From positions 310,001 through 374,000 of the forward strand of contig NZ_CP099918.1 of the NCBI RefSeq assembly GCF_030994125.1: DNA of 64,000 bases, written 5' to 3'. The position numbers were made by a program, and so were the translations under genes. Of the stretch, positions 56,024 to 64,000 are shown piece after piece; position 1 is the stretch's first letter; each line of letters opens with the position of its first letter. The notes under the pieces were generated by a model that was not told the origin of the DNA, ran no database searches, and saw only the letters and a list, made by a program, of their open reading frames with translations. Origin of the DNA: Pseudoalteromonas xiamenensis (GTDB lineage: Bacteria; Pseudomonadota; Gammaproteobacteria; Enterobacterales; Alteromonadaceae).

Positions 56024-57133
56024 ATGACAACAAGTATCCAAGCATTCTCTCGCACAGCGCTTGCAATGGCGTTAATGGGCGCTACAAGCGCATTTGCAGC
56101 AAACAACGTAGATGTTTCTGTTAATTTAGAAACGCATACAAATGGCAACGTTTCTGCAGTGGTTCAATTTACGAACCAATCAAATCACACTCAAAAACTA
56201 TTGAGCTGGTACACCGACTTAGAAGAAGAGCACATTTTCAAAGTGACTCGTGATGGCGAAGAAGTCGCGTTCAATGGACCGCATTTCAAACGTCCTGCTC
56301 CAACAGAAAATGACTACATCACCTTGAACGCAGGCGAAAGCATGACTAAAACGTTCGAGTTAACGGGTTTTTACGATTTCAGCCAGCCTGGTAATTATGA
56401 AGTAAGTTATAACGTACATTCACTCAACCTATTTCAGCAACCTACATTAATGCCAATTGACAGTAAGTTGCACAACACCGCGTCACGTTCAAACGCAAAC
56501 GTATCAACGTTAAAGTCTGAATCAGTATCAGTGTGGATTAATGGCATGGGTCTAAAAATGGATAACATGCGAACTTCAGCAAAACCAACGGCTGCTGCAA
56601 GCGATTGTGTCGGTGGTACGTGCTTCACTGGACGTTGTGACAACGGACAGAAAAACGACATTCTATCCGCGCTCAACGCTGCTGACCAAATGGCGAACAG
56701 CTCTGTTAGCTACCTAAATAGTCATTCATCAAGTTCAGCAAGCGCACGTTACACAACATGGTTTGGTTCAAGCACATCGAGCCGCTATAACACGGTATCG
56801 GATCATTTTGATGCGATTAATGATGCAATTGACAACAAGCCGCTAACGTTCGATTGCAGCTGTAAGAAATCCTACTTTGCATACGTATATCCGAATCAAC
56901 CTTACAAAGTATACCTGTGTCGTGCGTTCTGGAGTGCAAATGAATCAGGTACAGATTCTCGCGGTGGTACAATCATTCATGAGCTAAGTCACTTCAATGC
57001 AGTTGCAGGTACTGATGACATCGTGTACGGTCAATCTGGCGCGAAAAGTCTTGCGATTTCAGACCCAAGTCAAGCAATTCAAAACGCGGATAGCCATGAA
57101 TACTTCGCAGAAAATACGCCATACCAAAACTAA
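56024..57133 (+). CDS. Secreted M35 (aspzincin) metalloendopeptidase
   Basis: 369 residues. Signal peptide to AFAAN (about 26). The N-terminal domain (30-140) is beta-rich: LLSWYTDLEEEHIFKVT, HFKRPAPTENDYITL, and PGNYEVSYNVHS. The catalytic domain has HELSH (His319, Glu320, His323) and GTDDIVYG, where an Asp supplies the third zinc ligand, the aspzincin signature. Known members cleave before Lys. Conserved cysteines (CVGGTCFTGRC, CSC, LCRAF) suggest disulfides. Followed by a gene for a protein like its N-terminal domain. Confidence 0.93.
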   Translation: MTTSIQAFSRTALAMALMGATSAFAANNVDVSVNLETHTNGNVSAVVQFTNQSNHTQKLLSWYTDLEEEHIFKVTRDGEEVAFNGPHFKRPAPTENDYITLNAGESMTKTFELTGFYDFSQPGNYEVSYNVHSLNLFQQPTLMPIDSKLHNTASRSNANVSTLKSESVSVWINGMGLKMDNMRTSAKPTAAASDCVGGTCFTGRCDNGQKNDILSALNAADQMANSSVSYLNSHSSSSASARYTTWFGSSTSSRYNTVSDHFDAINDAIDNKPLTFDCSCKKSYFAYVYPNQPYKVYLCRAFWSANESGTDSRGGTIIHELSHFNAVAGTDDIVYGQSGAKSLAISDPSQAIQNADSHEYFAENTPYQN

Positions 57134-57217
57134 TCCGACAGCGTGACAGGATTACAACGCGTATAGAATTTGCCAACGCATTTGAAATGCGTTTGGCGAC
57201 TCTTTGGGCATAGCAGT

Positions 57218-57243
57218 TAACGGGGCAAAGGCCCCGTTATTTT
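57218..57243 (+). terminator. Terminator of the M35 gene
   Basis: Perfect 9-bp stem taacggggc/gccccgtta with an aaag loop and T-rich tail. A second near-perfect hairpin (gccaacgcat arm) lies just upstream near 57172-57196. Confidence 0.9.
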
Positions 57244-57260
57244 ACAAAAAGGCATGATAA

Positions 57261-57716
57261 ATGAATAAACGCATTCTCTTTTTGTTGGGTTCCTTGACTA
57301 TGACTTCAAACACCGTGTTTGCATCGATTGACTGTGAGCTGCATGTTCCAAAAGAGGGTGTTGTTGAAAAACCCTTTATCGTGGAATTCACTGTTAAAAA
57401 CAATGCTGCAACAGAAGCTGAAATATTGACTTGGCTAACGCCACTGGAAGGATTTTGGTCTTCTTTGTTTATACTGAGAAATCAGCAAAAACAGGAATTG
57501 GTGTACCAAGGTCCAAAAGCAAAGAGGCTAGCACCAACACCTGATGATTATTTACACCTAAAACCGAATGAATCTTATCGTACGTCGTTAGACCTTGCTG
57601 AGGTTTATGAAATACCACCTGGAAAATACACCTTAATTCCGAACAGTGCACAATCAAGCCTTCCATGCTGGCAATCATTACACACGGTTCAATGGTCCTT
57701 CATGGTTAGCAAATAG
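57261..57716 (+). CDS. Secreted stand-alone homologue of the M35 N-terminal domain
   Basis: 151 residues, signal peptide to about VFAS (21). The mature part mirrors the M35 N-domain: VEFTVKNNAATEAEILTWLTPLEG matches VVQFTNQSNHTQKLLSWYTDLEE, then GPKAKRLAPTPDDYLHL matches GPHFKRPAPTENDYITL, and PPGKYTLI matches QPGNYEVS. No catalytic domain follows. It is separated from the protease by a terminator and has its own ribosome-binding site (aaaggc). It may shield, fold or inhibit the protease. Confidence 0.85.
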   Translation: MNKRILFLLGSLTMTSNTVFASIDCELHVPKEGVVEKPFIVEFTVKNNAATEAEILTWLTPLEGFWSSLFILRNQQKQELVYQGPKAKRLAPTPDDYLHLKPNESYRTSLDLAEVYEIPPGKYTLIPNSAQSSLPCWQSLHTVQWSFMVSK

Positions 57717-57728
57717 TGCGCTGAACTC

Positions 57729-57968
57729 TCAAGAATGTAACTTAGTTATACCTGATAAACGAAGACTGACTACGCCATCCGCTAACGTTTCGACGTCAAC
57801 ACCACACACATTTTTTAGCATAAACAGCAGCTTTTCCATTTGAGCCGTTTGACCTTCCGAAGGTGCTTCGCCAGTAGCAAACAACAATAAAGCTTCTGCA
57901 CTTTCAAAAGTTGGATCCGATTCTGAGTATGGGTTGAATTCCTTAGATAGAGAATGTTTGTTATCCAT
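57729..57968 (-). CDS. Small hypothetical protein
   Basis: 79 residues, MDNKHSLSKEFNPYSESD opening an acidic, soluble protein with helical AEALLLFATGEAPSEGQTAQ and LLFMLKNVCGVDVETLA. aaaggg lies upstream of the ATG. No domain recognised. It converges with the M35-like domain gene. Confidence 0.55.
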   Translation of the reverse strand: MDNKHSLSKEFNPYSESDPTFESAEALLLFATGEAPSEGQTAQMEKLLFMLKNVCGVDVETLADGVVSLRLSGITKLHS

Positions 57969-58194
57969 CTCCGACGCCCTTTAGGTTAGTTCTCTTTATA
58001 AAAGAATGAGGTACATATTGCCTATCAACGACGACCCCACGCTTCTATCCTGCTGTCTCACAATTATATCCGCTCTCCCCTTTGAAGCCGATTACAGCCA
58101 ATTACACCTGTATTCAGTCGCGTTTTCTTCGCTCTACTTTACATTCTTACTCGTTCACGGTAGGCTTTGACAGTTACCAGATTAGGATTTAATC

Positions 58195-58569
58195 ATGCTT
58201 AAAGGCATTTCAACGTACATTTTAGTTGTACTTGTGATGTGGCAAAACTTAGCGTTTGCTGCAATGCCTTGTCATATGCAACCGCATAAAATGACACACA
58301 CAATGCCTTCTTTCCAAATCACCGAAATGAACCATAGCATGGAAGATCATGCACTGATGGATATGGACGTGGTAAGTACCATGAGTGATGAAGATTGTTG
58401 TGATACGAAATGTTACTGCCCAACTAACGCCTGTGGTGCGCTACATTTCGTGAATATGTCAAGCGGTTATAACCCGCTTCACGTACCAAACGAACGTGTC
58501 GAATCTGCTTTAATCCATTTTGAATCAAGCTTCCCTCGGTCGCTTTATAAGCCACCCATTTTCGCCTAA
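58195..58569 (+). CDS. Met/His/Cys-rich exported protein heading the Cus operon (CopL-like)
   Basis: 124 residues with a signal peptide (ISTYILVVLVMWQNLAFAA). The mature part is very rich in Met, His and Cys: MPCHMQPHKMTHTMP, MNHSMEDHALMDMD and DEDCCDTKCYCPTNACG. These are soft-metal ligands, and the gene sits 100 bp upstream of TolC-CusB-CusA, so copper binding or sensing is likely. Reminiscent of CopL leader proteins, though the identity is not firm. Shine-Dalgarno agga stands 7 nt before the ATG. Confidence 0.75.
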   Translation: MLKGISTYILVVLVMWQNLAFAAMPCHMQPHKMTHTMPSFQITEMNHSMEDHALMDMDVVSTMSDEDCCDTKCYCPTNACGALHFVNMSSGYNPLHVPNERVESALIHFESSFPRSLYKPPIFA

Positions 58570-58669
58570 CCCAGGGTTAGTGCATCCAAAATTAGCCTAA
58601 CAGTCGAAAAATAAATCATTATTTGCCTCTAAACTAGGCATTGTTCTCGTATTAATACGGAATAAAGGC

Positions 58670-59995
58670 ATGAAAATTTATACTAAAACCTTATCAACAC
58701 TCGCACTTTTGCTATCAAATGTGATCGTGTGTACAAACGCGCTTGCACAAAATACGCTAACGCTTGAACAAGCGATTGAATTGGCGCAGCAACGCGATCT
58801 TTGGCAACAGCAAGCTCGATTCCAATCTAAGGCGCTCGACGCTCGCGAAATCGCGGCAGGTTCACTGCCAGATCCATCCATTAACTTCAGTTTAATGAAC
58901 TTGCCGATGGATAGTTTCTCTTTTAATCAAGAAGCGATGACTCAAGCTAAAGTCGGTGTTGCTCAAATGTTCCCTCGCGGCGATAGTCTCAACATAGCAC
59001 AGCGTAAGGTAGCGCTCGAGCGTAACCAACTTGATTGGCAGCAGGCCAATCGCTACAACCAGATAGCATTATTAGTCAGCGAACTATGGTTGGATGGCGT
59101 CGCTGCAGACGGTGCTATTCTCCTTATCGAGAAAAACAAACAACTATTCGAACAGTTGATGGAAGTCACAAAAGCCAGTTACGCCAGTGCTCTTGGTAAA
59201 GTAAGACAACAAGACGTAATCCGTGCCGAGTTAGAACTACTGCAACTTGAAGAACGTTTAGCGAGTGAACAGCAAAAACGCGCTAATATACACGCTCGAT
59301 TGACGTCTCTTATACAACGAAATGACTTTACCTTTGAAGACGTTAAGTTTGATTTCAGCGTGCTTCCTGCACTTAAGTTGGGCGAGCGCATTAAAACGAA
59401 AAGCCAAGAAGAGCTTCTTTCACTGTTAACCGTTCATCCGACCATTAAAGCCTTGCAAACGCAAGAACTAACAGTGGCTCAAGACATCGAATTGGCAAAG
59501 CAGAATTACAAACCACAATGGGGTGTGAACGCAAGTTATGGTTACCGTGACGATGCCGACAATGGTATGAATCGAGCCGACTTTTTCTCAGTAGGTGTAA
59601 GCTTTGATCTGCCTATTTTCACTTCCAATCGCCAAGATCAACAGCTACAGGCAGCGCAATCTCAAGCTGAAGCGACAAAAACCGCGACTCAGCTTACGAT
59701 AAAGTCCCTACTTGGCCAAACCTATGCGGAAATTTCGAATTTGGAACGGTTATTTGAGCGTCAAACCCGTTACAAATCTCAACTTGAAAAACAAAGCAGT
59801 GAGCAAGCCGAAGCGACACTTACCGCCTACACACACGATGACGGTAATTTTACTGACGTCGTATGGGCACGTGTCAACGTACTCAATATCCAACTCGCTT
59901 CACTCAACATCGATATTCAAGCACTCAAGAGTGTGGCCAAACTAAACGCCTTACTCCAACCAAATCTGGGCCAATACCAAGGAGCACCGCAATGA
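58670..59995 (+). CDS. cusC: TolC-family outer-membrane channel, CusC-like
   Basis: 441 residues with a signal peptide (to about ALAQ). The outer-membrane efflux domain shows LTLEQAIELAQQRDLW, RQQDVIRAELELLQLEERLASEQ and two coiled-coil stretches, typical for the trimeric channel. It has no N-terminal lipobox, unlike E. coli CusC. Within the operon it is followed by cusB with an ATGA overlap, and it should dock on CusB to form the tripartite pump through the periplasm. Confidence 0.92.
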   Translation: MKIYTKTLSTLALLLSNVIVCTNALAQNTLTLEQAIELAQQRDLWQQQARFQSKALDAREIAAGSLPDPSINFSLMNLPMDSFSFNQEAMTQAKVGVAQMFPRGDSLNIAQRKVALERNQLDWQQANRYNQIALLVSELWLDGVAADGAILLIEKNKQLFEQLMEVTKASYASALGKVRQQDVIRAELELLQLEERLASEQQKRANIHARLTSLIQRNDFTFEDVKFDFSVLPALKLGERIKTKSQEELLSLLTVHPTIKALQTQELTVAQDIELAKQNYKPQWGVNASYGYRDDADNGMNRADFFSVGVSFDLPIFTSNRQDQQLQAAQSQAEATKTATQLTIKSLLGQTYAEISNLERLFERQTRYKSQLEKQSSEQAEATLTAYTHDDGNFTDVVWARVNVLNIQLASLNIDIQALKSVAKLNALLQPNLGQYQGAPQ

Positions 59996-61683
59996 ACCGT
60001 TCAATCACTCTCATCTCTTTAATTTTGCTCGGTTTTGGTGCTGGTGTTATAAGTACGAACCTGTTTTCGACAGGACACAAGGCAAATGAAGCCTCTGTAA
60101 ATGAAGAGAAAAAACCACTTTACTGGGTCGCCCCAATGGATTCGAATTATCGACGAGATTCACCAGGAAAATCACCTATGGGGATGGATCTTGTTCCAGT
60201 GTATGAAGAAAATGATTCGCAAAGCGTTGGAACAGTCAAGATCAGCCCTGAAGTCGTCAACAATCTTGGTGTTCGAACGATTACAACAACGAAAGCGTCA
60301 CTGCATGATTCAATCAAAACCGTGGGTTATGTTCAATACGATGAAGATTCGTTGTTGCATATTCATCCACGAGTCGAAGGCTGGATCGAAACCTTGTACG
60401 TTAAAGCAGCTGGCGATCCAGTGAAAGCAAATACGCCGCTATACACGTTATATTCTCCTGAGCTTGTTAATGCACAAGAGGAGTTTTTAATTGCAATTAA
60501 TCGTAACAATCAAGCATTGATCAACGCTTCTAAAGCACGTTTACAAGCGCTTCAACTTTCTCCGAGCTTTATCGAGAAACTCGCCAGCGAGCGAAAAGTA
60601 AAGCAATCTATTACCTTCTACACGCCTCAATCGGGTGTAATTGATGGCATGCAAGTACGCGAGGGTTTCTATGTAAAACCCGGCACTACGCTGATGAGCA
60701 TTGGACAACTCGATACCGTCTGGGTAGAAGCGGAAGTCTTTGAACGTGACGCGGCAAAAATTCATCTCGAACAGCCAGTCACAATGACATTAGACTACTT
60801 GCCAGGCCGCTCATGGGAAGGAAAAGTAAATTACATTTACCCAACAGTAGAGGCGAAAACACGCACGCTACGTGTCCGATTGAAGTTTGCCAATCCAGAT
60901 TTGGCACTTAAGCCAAACATGTTTGCAGCGGTACAAATTCACACCTCATCGACACAACAGCACCTCATTGTGCCTAAAGAAGCCGTGATCCGCACGGGTA
61001 GCCAAGACAGAGTTGTACTTGCAAAAGGCGATGGCCGCTTTAAATCGGTCGAAGTGCAGCTTGGTCTTTGGGGCAAAACCCATGTTGAAATCTTAAGCGG
61101 TCTTGCAGAAGGCGATGAAATTGTTACATCCGCACAATTTCTCATTGATTCTGAGTCGTCAAAAACGTCTGATTTCAAGCGCATGGAAACGTCAGCGAAT
61201 ACCCTTTGGATTGCAGGCGAAATTCGCCAACTCGACACGGAAAATCGCGTTGCAACCATTAAACATGAGGCCGCACCTGACTGGGGATGGCCAGAAATGA
61301 CGATGGATTTTAACCTTGATGAGCGAGTTGACGTAAAGCAACTTGCCGTTGGTCAGTCACTTCATTTTGAAGTAACGAAGCAACAAGATGGTTCGCTCAG
61401 TGTGACTGGAATTCACGTTATGGGCATGGCCGAAAAAACGTATCCGAGTGCGGAGGTCGGGGGAATAATCAACTCTATCGATATTGCCAACCGCACGTTA
61501 AACATTAGCCGAGACGCGATTGAAAAATGGGATAGACCTGCTGCAACGATGGATTTTTTAGTCGCTGATGACATTGACATGAACACATTATCGCCAAATA
61601 TGTCCGTCCAATTTCGCTTTGAAATCCAAGACGATTTTGTGGTTGTAGAAATCATGCCACAGCAATCTCACGCTGGTCACTAG
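59992..61683 (+). CDS. cusB: CusB-like RND periplasmic adaptor with two C-terminal CusF-like domains
   Basis: 563 residues from ATG 59992 (aaggag 7 nt upstream, overlapping the cusC stop); a longer in-frame start at 59863 lies inside cusC. After the membrane anchor comes the heavy-metal-binding motif [20 protein letters not shown]. The adaptor part has [21 protein letters not shown] and [16 protein letters not shown]. Two CusF-like domains close the protein: about 405-480 with His, WPEMTMDF (the full His-Trp-Met-Met set) and about 487-556 where the matching positions read R, R, A, M. Copper/silver delivery to CusA. Confidence 0.93.
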   Translation: MNRSITLISLILLGFGAGVISTNLFSTGHKANEASVNEEKKPLYWVAPMDSNYRRDSPGKSPMGMDLVPVYEENDSQSVGTVKISPEVVNNLGVRTITTTKASLHDSIKTVGYVQYDEDSLLHIHPRVEGWIETLYVKAAGDPVKANTPLYTLYSPELVNAQEEFLIAINRNNQALINASKARLQALQLSPSFIEKLASERKVKQSITFYTPQSGVIDGMQVREGFYVKPGTTLMSIGQLDTVWVEAEVFERDAAKIHLEQPVTMTLDYLPGRSWEGKVNYIYPTVEAKTRTLRVRLKFANPDLALKPNMFAAVQIHTSSTQQHLIVPKEAVIRTGSQDRVVLAKGDGRFKSVEVQLGLWGKTHVEILSGLAEGDEIVTSAQFLIDSESSKTSDFKRMETSANTLWIAGEIRQLDTENRVATIKHEAAPDWGWPEMTMDFNLDERVDVKQLAVGQSLHFEVTKQQDGSLSVTGIHVMGMAEKTYPSAEVGGIINSIDIANRTLNISRDAIEKWDRPAATMDFLVADDIDMNTLSPNMSVQFRFEIQDDFVVVEIMPQQSHAGH

Positions 61684-61694
61684 GAGCAACGATA

Positions 61695-64000
61695 ATGATT
61701 GAAGCGATTATTCGTTGGTCGATAGGCAACCGATTCTTTGTTTTGCTTGTCACCTTAATGTTAAGTGGAGCTGGGATATTTGCGCTCAAGCAAACGCCCA
61801 TTGATGCGATTCCGGATCTCTCGGACGTTCAGGTCATCATCAAAACATCCTATCCAGGTCAAGCACCTCAAGTGGTACAAGATCAAGTAACGTTTCCACT
61901 CACTACGGCAATGTTGTCTGTACCGGGTGCGCAAACCGTACGCGGCTACTCGTTCTTTGGTGACTCGTACGTCTACGTCATTTTTGATGATAAAACAGAC
62001 TTGTATTGGGCTCGCAGTCGAGTACTGGAGTATCTAAGCCAAGTGACTAGCAGTTTACCGGCGAACGCCAAATCTCAGCTTGGTCCTGATGCGACTGGTG
62101 TCGGTTGGGTTTACCTGTATGCGCTTGTAGACAAGACGGGTAGACACGATTTAAGTCAATTACGAAGTATTCAAGATTGGTTTTTAAAATACGAACTGCA
62201 AACGGTTTCCGGAGTTTCCGAAGTCGCCCCCATCGGCGGTATGGTTCGCCAATATCAAGTACAAGTGGATCCAGAGAAATTGCGCGCCTACAGCATTCCT
62301 TTGAGCTTAGTGCAAATTGCGCTAAAGCAGGGAAATCAAGAAACAGGCGCTTCTGTTATTGAAATGGCTGAAGCCGAATACATTGTTACCACAACAGGTT
62401 ACATCCAAAGTATTCAAGACATTGAACAAATACCGCTTGGCCTAAATGACAAGGGGACTGCACTCACCATCGGTGACATTGCAACCATTACTTTCGGACC
62501 GCAGATGCGCAGGGGCATCGCGGAGCTTAACGGTGAAGGCGAAACGGTCGGTGGTGTTGTAGTTATGCGTTTTGGTGAAAATGCTGCGCAAACTATTGAA
62601 GGTGTAAAGGCTAAATTAAACAGCTTGAGCGCGAGTTTGCCGGAGGGAGTTGAAATAGTGACGGTTTATGACCGCTCCAACCTCATCGACCGGGCCATTG
62701 ATAACCTCTGGGGTAAATTAGTAGAAGAATTGATTGTTGTTGCGCTCGTTTGTGTATTGTTTTTATTCCACATTCGCTCCTCAATCGTCGCGGTTGTTAC
62801 GCTGCCACTTGGTATTTTAGTTGCCTTTCTCATCATGTATTTCCAAGGGATAAATGCCAACATAATGTCTCTTGGTGGGATTGCTATTGCTATCGGTGCG
62901 ATGACCGACGGAGCAATCGTCATGATAGAAAATCTACATAAACATATGGCACATAAAGAAGTCACCGATGAAAACCGTTGGCAAGTGGTTGCAGAGGCGG
63001 CAAGTGAAGTTGGCCCAGCTTTATTTTTCAGCTTATTGATTATCACGGTTAGTTTCTTACCGGTATTTATTTTGGAAGCACAAGAGGGTCGCATGTTTGC
63101 GCCACTCGCTTACACCAAAACTTATGCGATGGCAGCATCGGCAGGGCTTGCAATTACCCTAGTGCCCGTTTTGATGGGTTACGTTATCCGCGGAAAGGTC
63201 ATCGCAGAAGAGAAAAACCCTCTTAATCGATTACTTATTTCAGCGTATATGCCTCTGCTCAAAGTGGCGCTTGCGCGACCAAAGACAACACTCGCCATGG
63301 CTGTTTTAATCACGGTCATCGGTTTCTACCCTATCAACAAAATTGGCACTGAGTTTATTCCTCCGCTCGATGAGGGCGATTTAATGTATATGCCAACGAC
63401 TTACCCAAGTATTTCGATAGGAAAAGCGCGCGAATTATTGCAACAGACCAATAAGCTTATTGCGACGGTTCCAGAAGTTGAAAATGTTTTCGGTAAAATT
63501 GGCCGGGCAGAAACTGCGACAGATCCAGCACCGCTAACAATGATCGAGACGTTCATACAGCTTAAACCTCAATCTCAGTGGCGTGAAGGCATGACAACGG
63601 ATAGCCTCAAAAAGGAGCTTGATGCTTTAGTGCAGTTTCCAGGCCTCACGAATGCTTGGGTTATGCCGATTAAAACCCGTATAGATATGCTTGCTACCGG
63701 CATAAAAACCCCTGTGGGGATCAAAATTGCAGGACCTTCTTTAGATGAAATTCAGCGCTTGGGGCAAGACATCGAGCGCTTGCTTTCTCCTTTGAAAGGT
63801 ACCGCATCGGTGTATTCCGAGCGAGTTGCGCAAGGTCGTTATATCAAGGTAGATATAGACCGATTGAAAGCCGCTCGATATGGTTTGAACGTCACTGAAA
63901 TTCAGCAAATTGTATCGACAGCAATTGGCGGGATGAATGTGACTGAAACCGTTGAAGGCCAAGAGCGTTATCCCGTAAATATGCGTTACCCCCAAGACTA
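61695..64000 (+). CDS. cusA: CusA-like copper/silver RND efflux pump (truncated by window end)
   Basis: At least 768 residues visible from ATG 61695 (aggag 8 nt upstream). The N-terminus [18 protein letters not shown] and [14 protein letters not shown] are standard for heavy-metal RND pumps. Membrane helix 4 carries [17 protein letters not shown] with the proton-relay acids. The Met ligands seem kept: [16 protein letters not shown] and [16 protein letters not shown] correspond to Met positions of E. coli CusA (573 and 672). It uses the proton gradient to expel Cu(I)/Ag(I) from the periplasm. Confidence 0.95.
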   Translation, partial: MIEAIIRWSIGNRFFVLLVTLMLSGAGIFALKQTPIDAIPDLSDVQVIIKTSYPGQAPQVVQDQVTFPLTTAMLSVPGAQTVRGYSFFGDSYVYVIFDDKTDLYWARSRVLEYLSQVTSSLPANAKSQLGPDATGVGWVYLYALVDKTGRHDLSQLRSIQDWFLKYELQTVSGVSEVAPIGGMVRQYQVQVDPEKLRAYSIPLSLVQIALKQGNQETGASVIEMAEAEYIVTTTGYIQSIQDIEQIPLGLNDKGTALTIGDIATITFGPQMRRGIAELNGEGETVGGVVVMRFGENAAQTIEGVKAKLNSLSASLPEGVEIVTVYDRSNLIDRAIDNLWGKLVEELIVVALVCVLFLFHIRSSIVAVVTLPLGILVAFLIMYFQGINANIMSLGGIAIAIGAMTDGAIVMIENLHKHMAHKEVTDENRWQVVAEAASEVGPALFFSLLIITVSFLPVFILEAQEGRMFAPLAYTKTYAMAASAGLAITLVPVLMGYVIRGKVIAEEKNPLNRLLISAYMPLLKVALARPKTTLAMAVLITVIGFYPINKIGTEFIPPLDEGDLMYMPTTYPSISIGKARELLQQTNKLIATVPEVENVFGKIGRAETATDPAPLTMIETFIQLKPQSQWREGMTTDSLKKELDALVQFPGLTNAWVMPIKTRIDMLATGIKTPVGIKIAGPSLDEIQRLGQDIERLLSPLKGTASVYSERVAQGRYIKVDIDRLKAARYGLNVTEIQQIVSTAIGGMNVTETVEGQERYPVNMRYPQD

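Noticed and set aside
58006..58170. 54-codon frame before the Met/His-rich gene
   Set aside because: No ribosome-binding site and it ends in the leader region of the next gene.
58167..58193. ttgaca and tttaat as a promoter for the Cus operon
   Set aside because: The -10 element would overlap the ribosome-binding site of the first gene, so transcripts would start inside it.
1..64000. CRISPR arrays, IS elements, prophage genes, tRNA and rRNA
   Set aside because: No regularly spaced repeats, transposase or phage genes, or T-loop and rRNA signatures seen on reading both strands.

Overview
The window looks like chromosomal DNA of a marine gammaproteobacterium of the Alteromonadales, most likely Pseudoalteromonas or a close relative. 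This rests on AT-leaning base composition, a DUF2999 protein, a Zur-type L36 paralogue, secreted S8, S9 and M35 peptidases, a GH19 chitinase, a GlyGly-CTERM protein and an MbnP/MbnH pair. The assignment is by gene content only. I see no tRNA, rRNA, IS element or CRISPR array.

Layout. 1-996: N-terminal part of a membrane sensor. 1.2-4.9 kb: accessory stretch of small secreted or NTF2-like proteins, a MerR regulator, an attC-like hairpin and a frameshifted small gene. 5.2-11.4 kb, minus strand: M32 carboxypeptidase, Sua5-type tRNA modification enzyme, two periplasmic-binding-fold proteins, ferredoxin-NADP reductase and a TPR protein. 11.6-15.7 kb: nucleoside module, deoB-deoD divergent from udk-nupC, with a twin palindromic operator candidate between. 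16-21 kb: hydrolase, DUF2999, DMT exporter, RNA m5C methyltransferase, GH19 chitinase. 21-26.4 kb: GNAT, amine oxidoreductase, solute-binding protein and hybrid histidine kinase. 26.5-34 kb: S9 peptidase, GFA protein, QEGLA-motif (DUF1704) protein, TetR/MBL-hydrolase pair with visible operators, Nudix and small proteins.

34-40.7 kb: a frameshifted secreted glycosidase-like gene with Fn3 repeats, an S8 protease with two C-terminal PPC domains, and an exported amidohydrolase. 40.75-40.93 kb: a 46-codon gene for ribosomal protein L36 type B under a near-perfect Zur box. 41.3-45.6 kb: a likely polyamine neighbourhood (ornithine/lysine-type decarboxylase, MocR regulator, GNAT, PaiB, HopJ). 45.7-47.8 kb: SYLF lipoprotein, DMT transporter, GNAT.

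47.9-52.5 kb: MbnP-MbnH copper pair divergent from a choice-of-anchor B surface protein. 52.8-57.7 kb: GH16-like enzyme, CadC-like regulator, M35 metalloendopeptidase and a free-standing copy of its N-terminal domain. 58.2-64 kb: a copper/silver efflux operon with a Met/His/Cys-rich leader protein, then CusC, CusB and CusA. CusB carries two tandem C-terminal CusF-like domains, the second with degenerate ligands; CusA runs off the end. Copper handling (both ends of 48-64 kb), zinc starvation (L36B), nucleoside salvage, polyamines and extracellular polymer degradation are the main themes.
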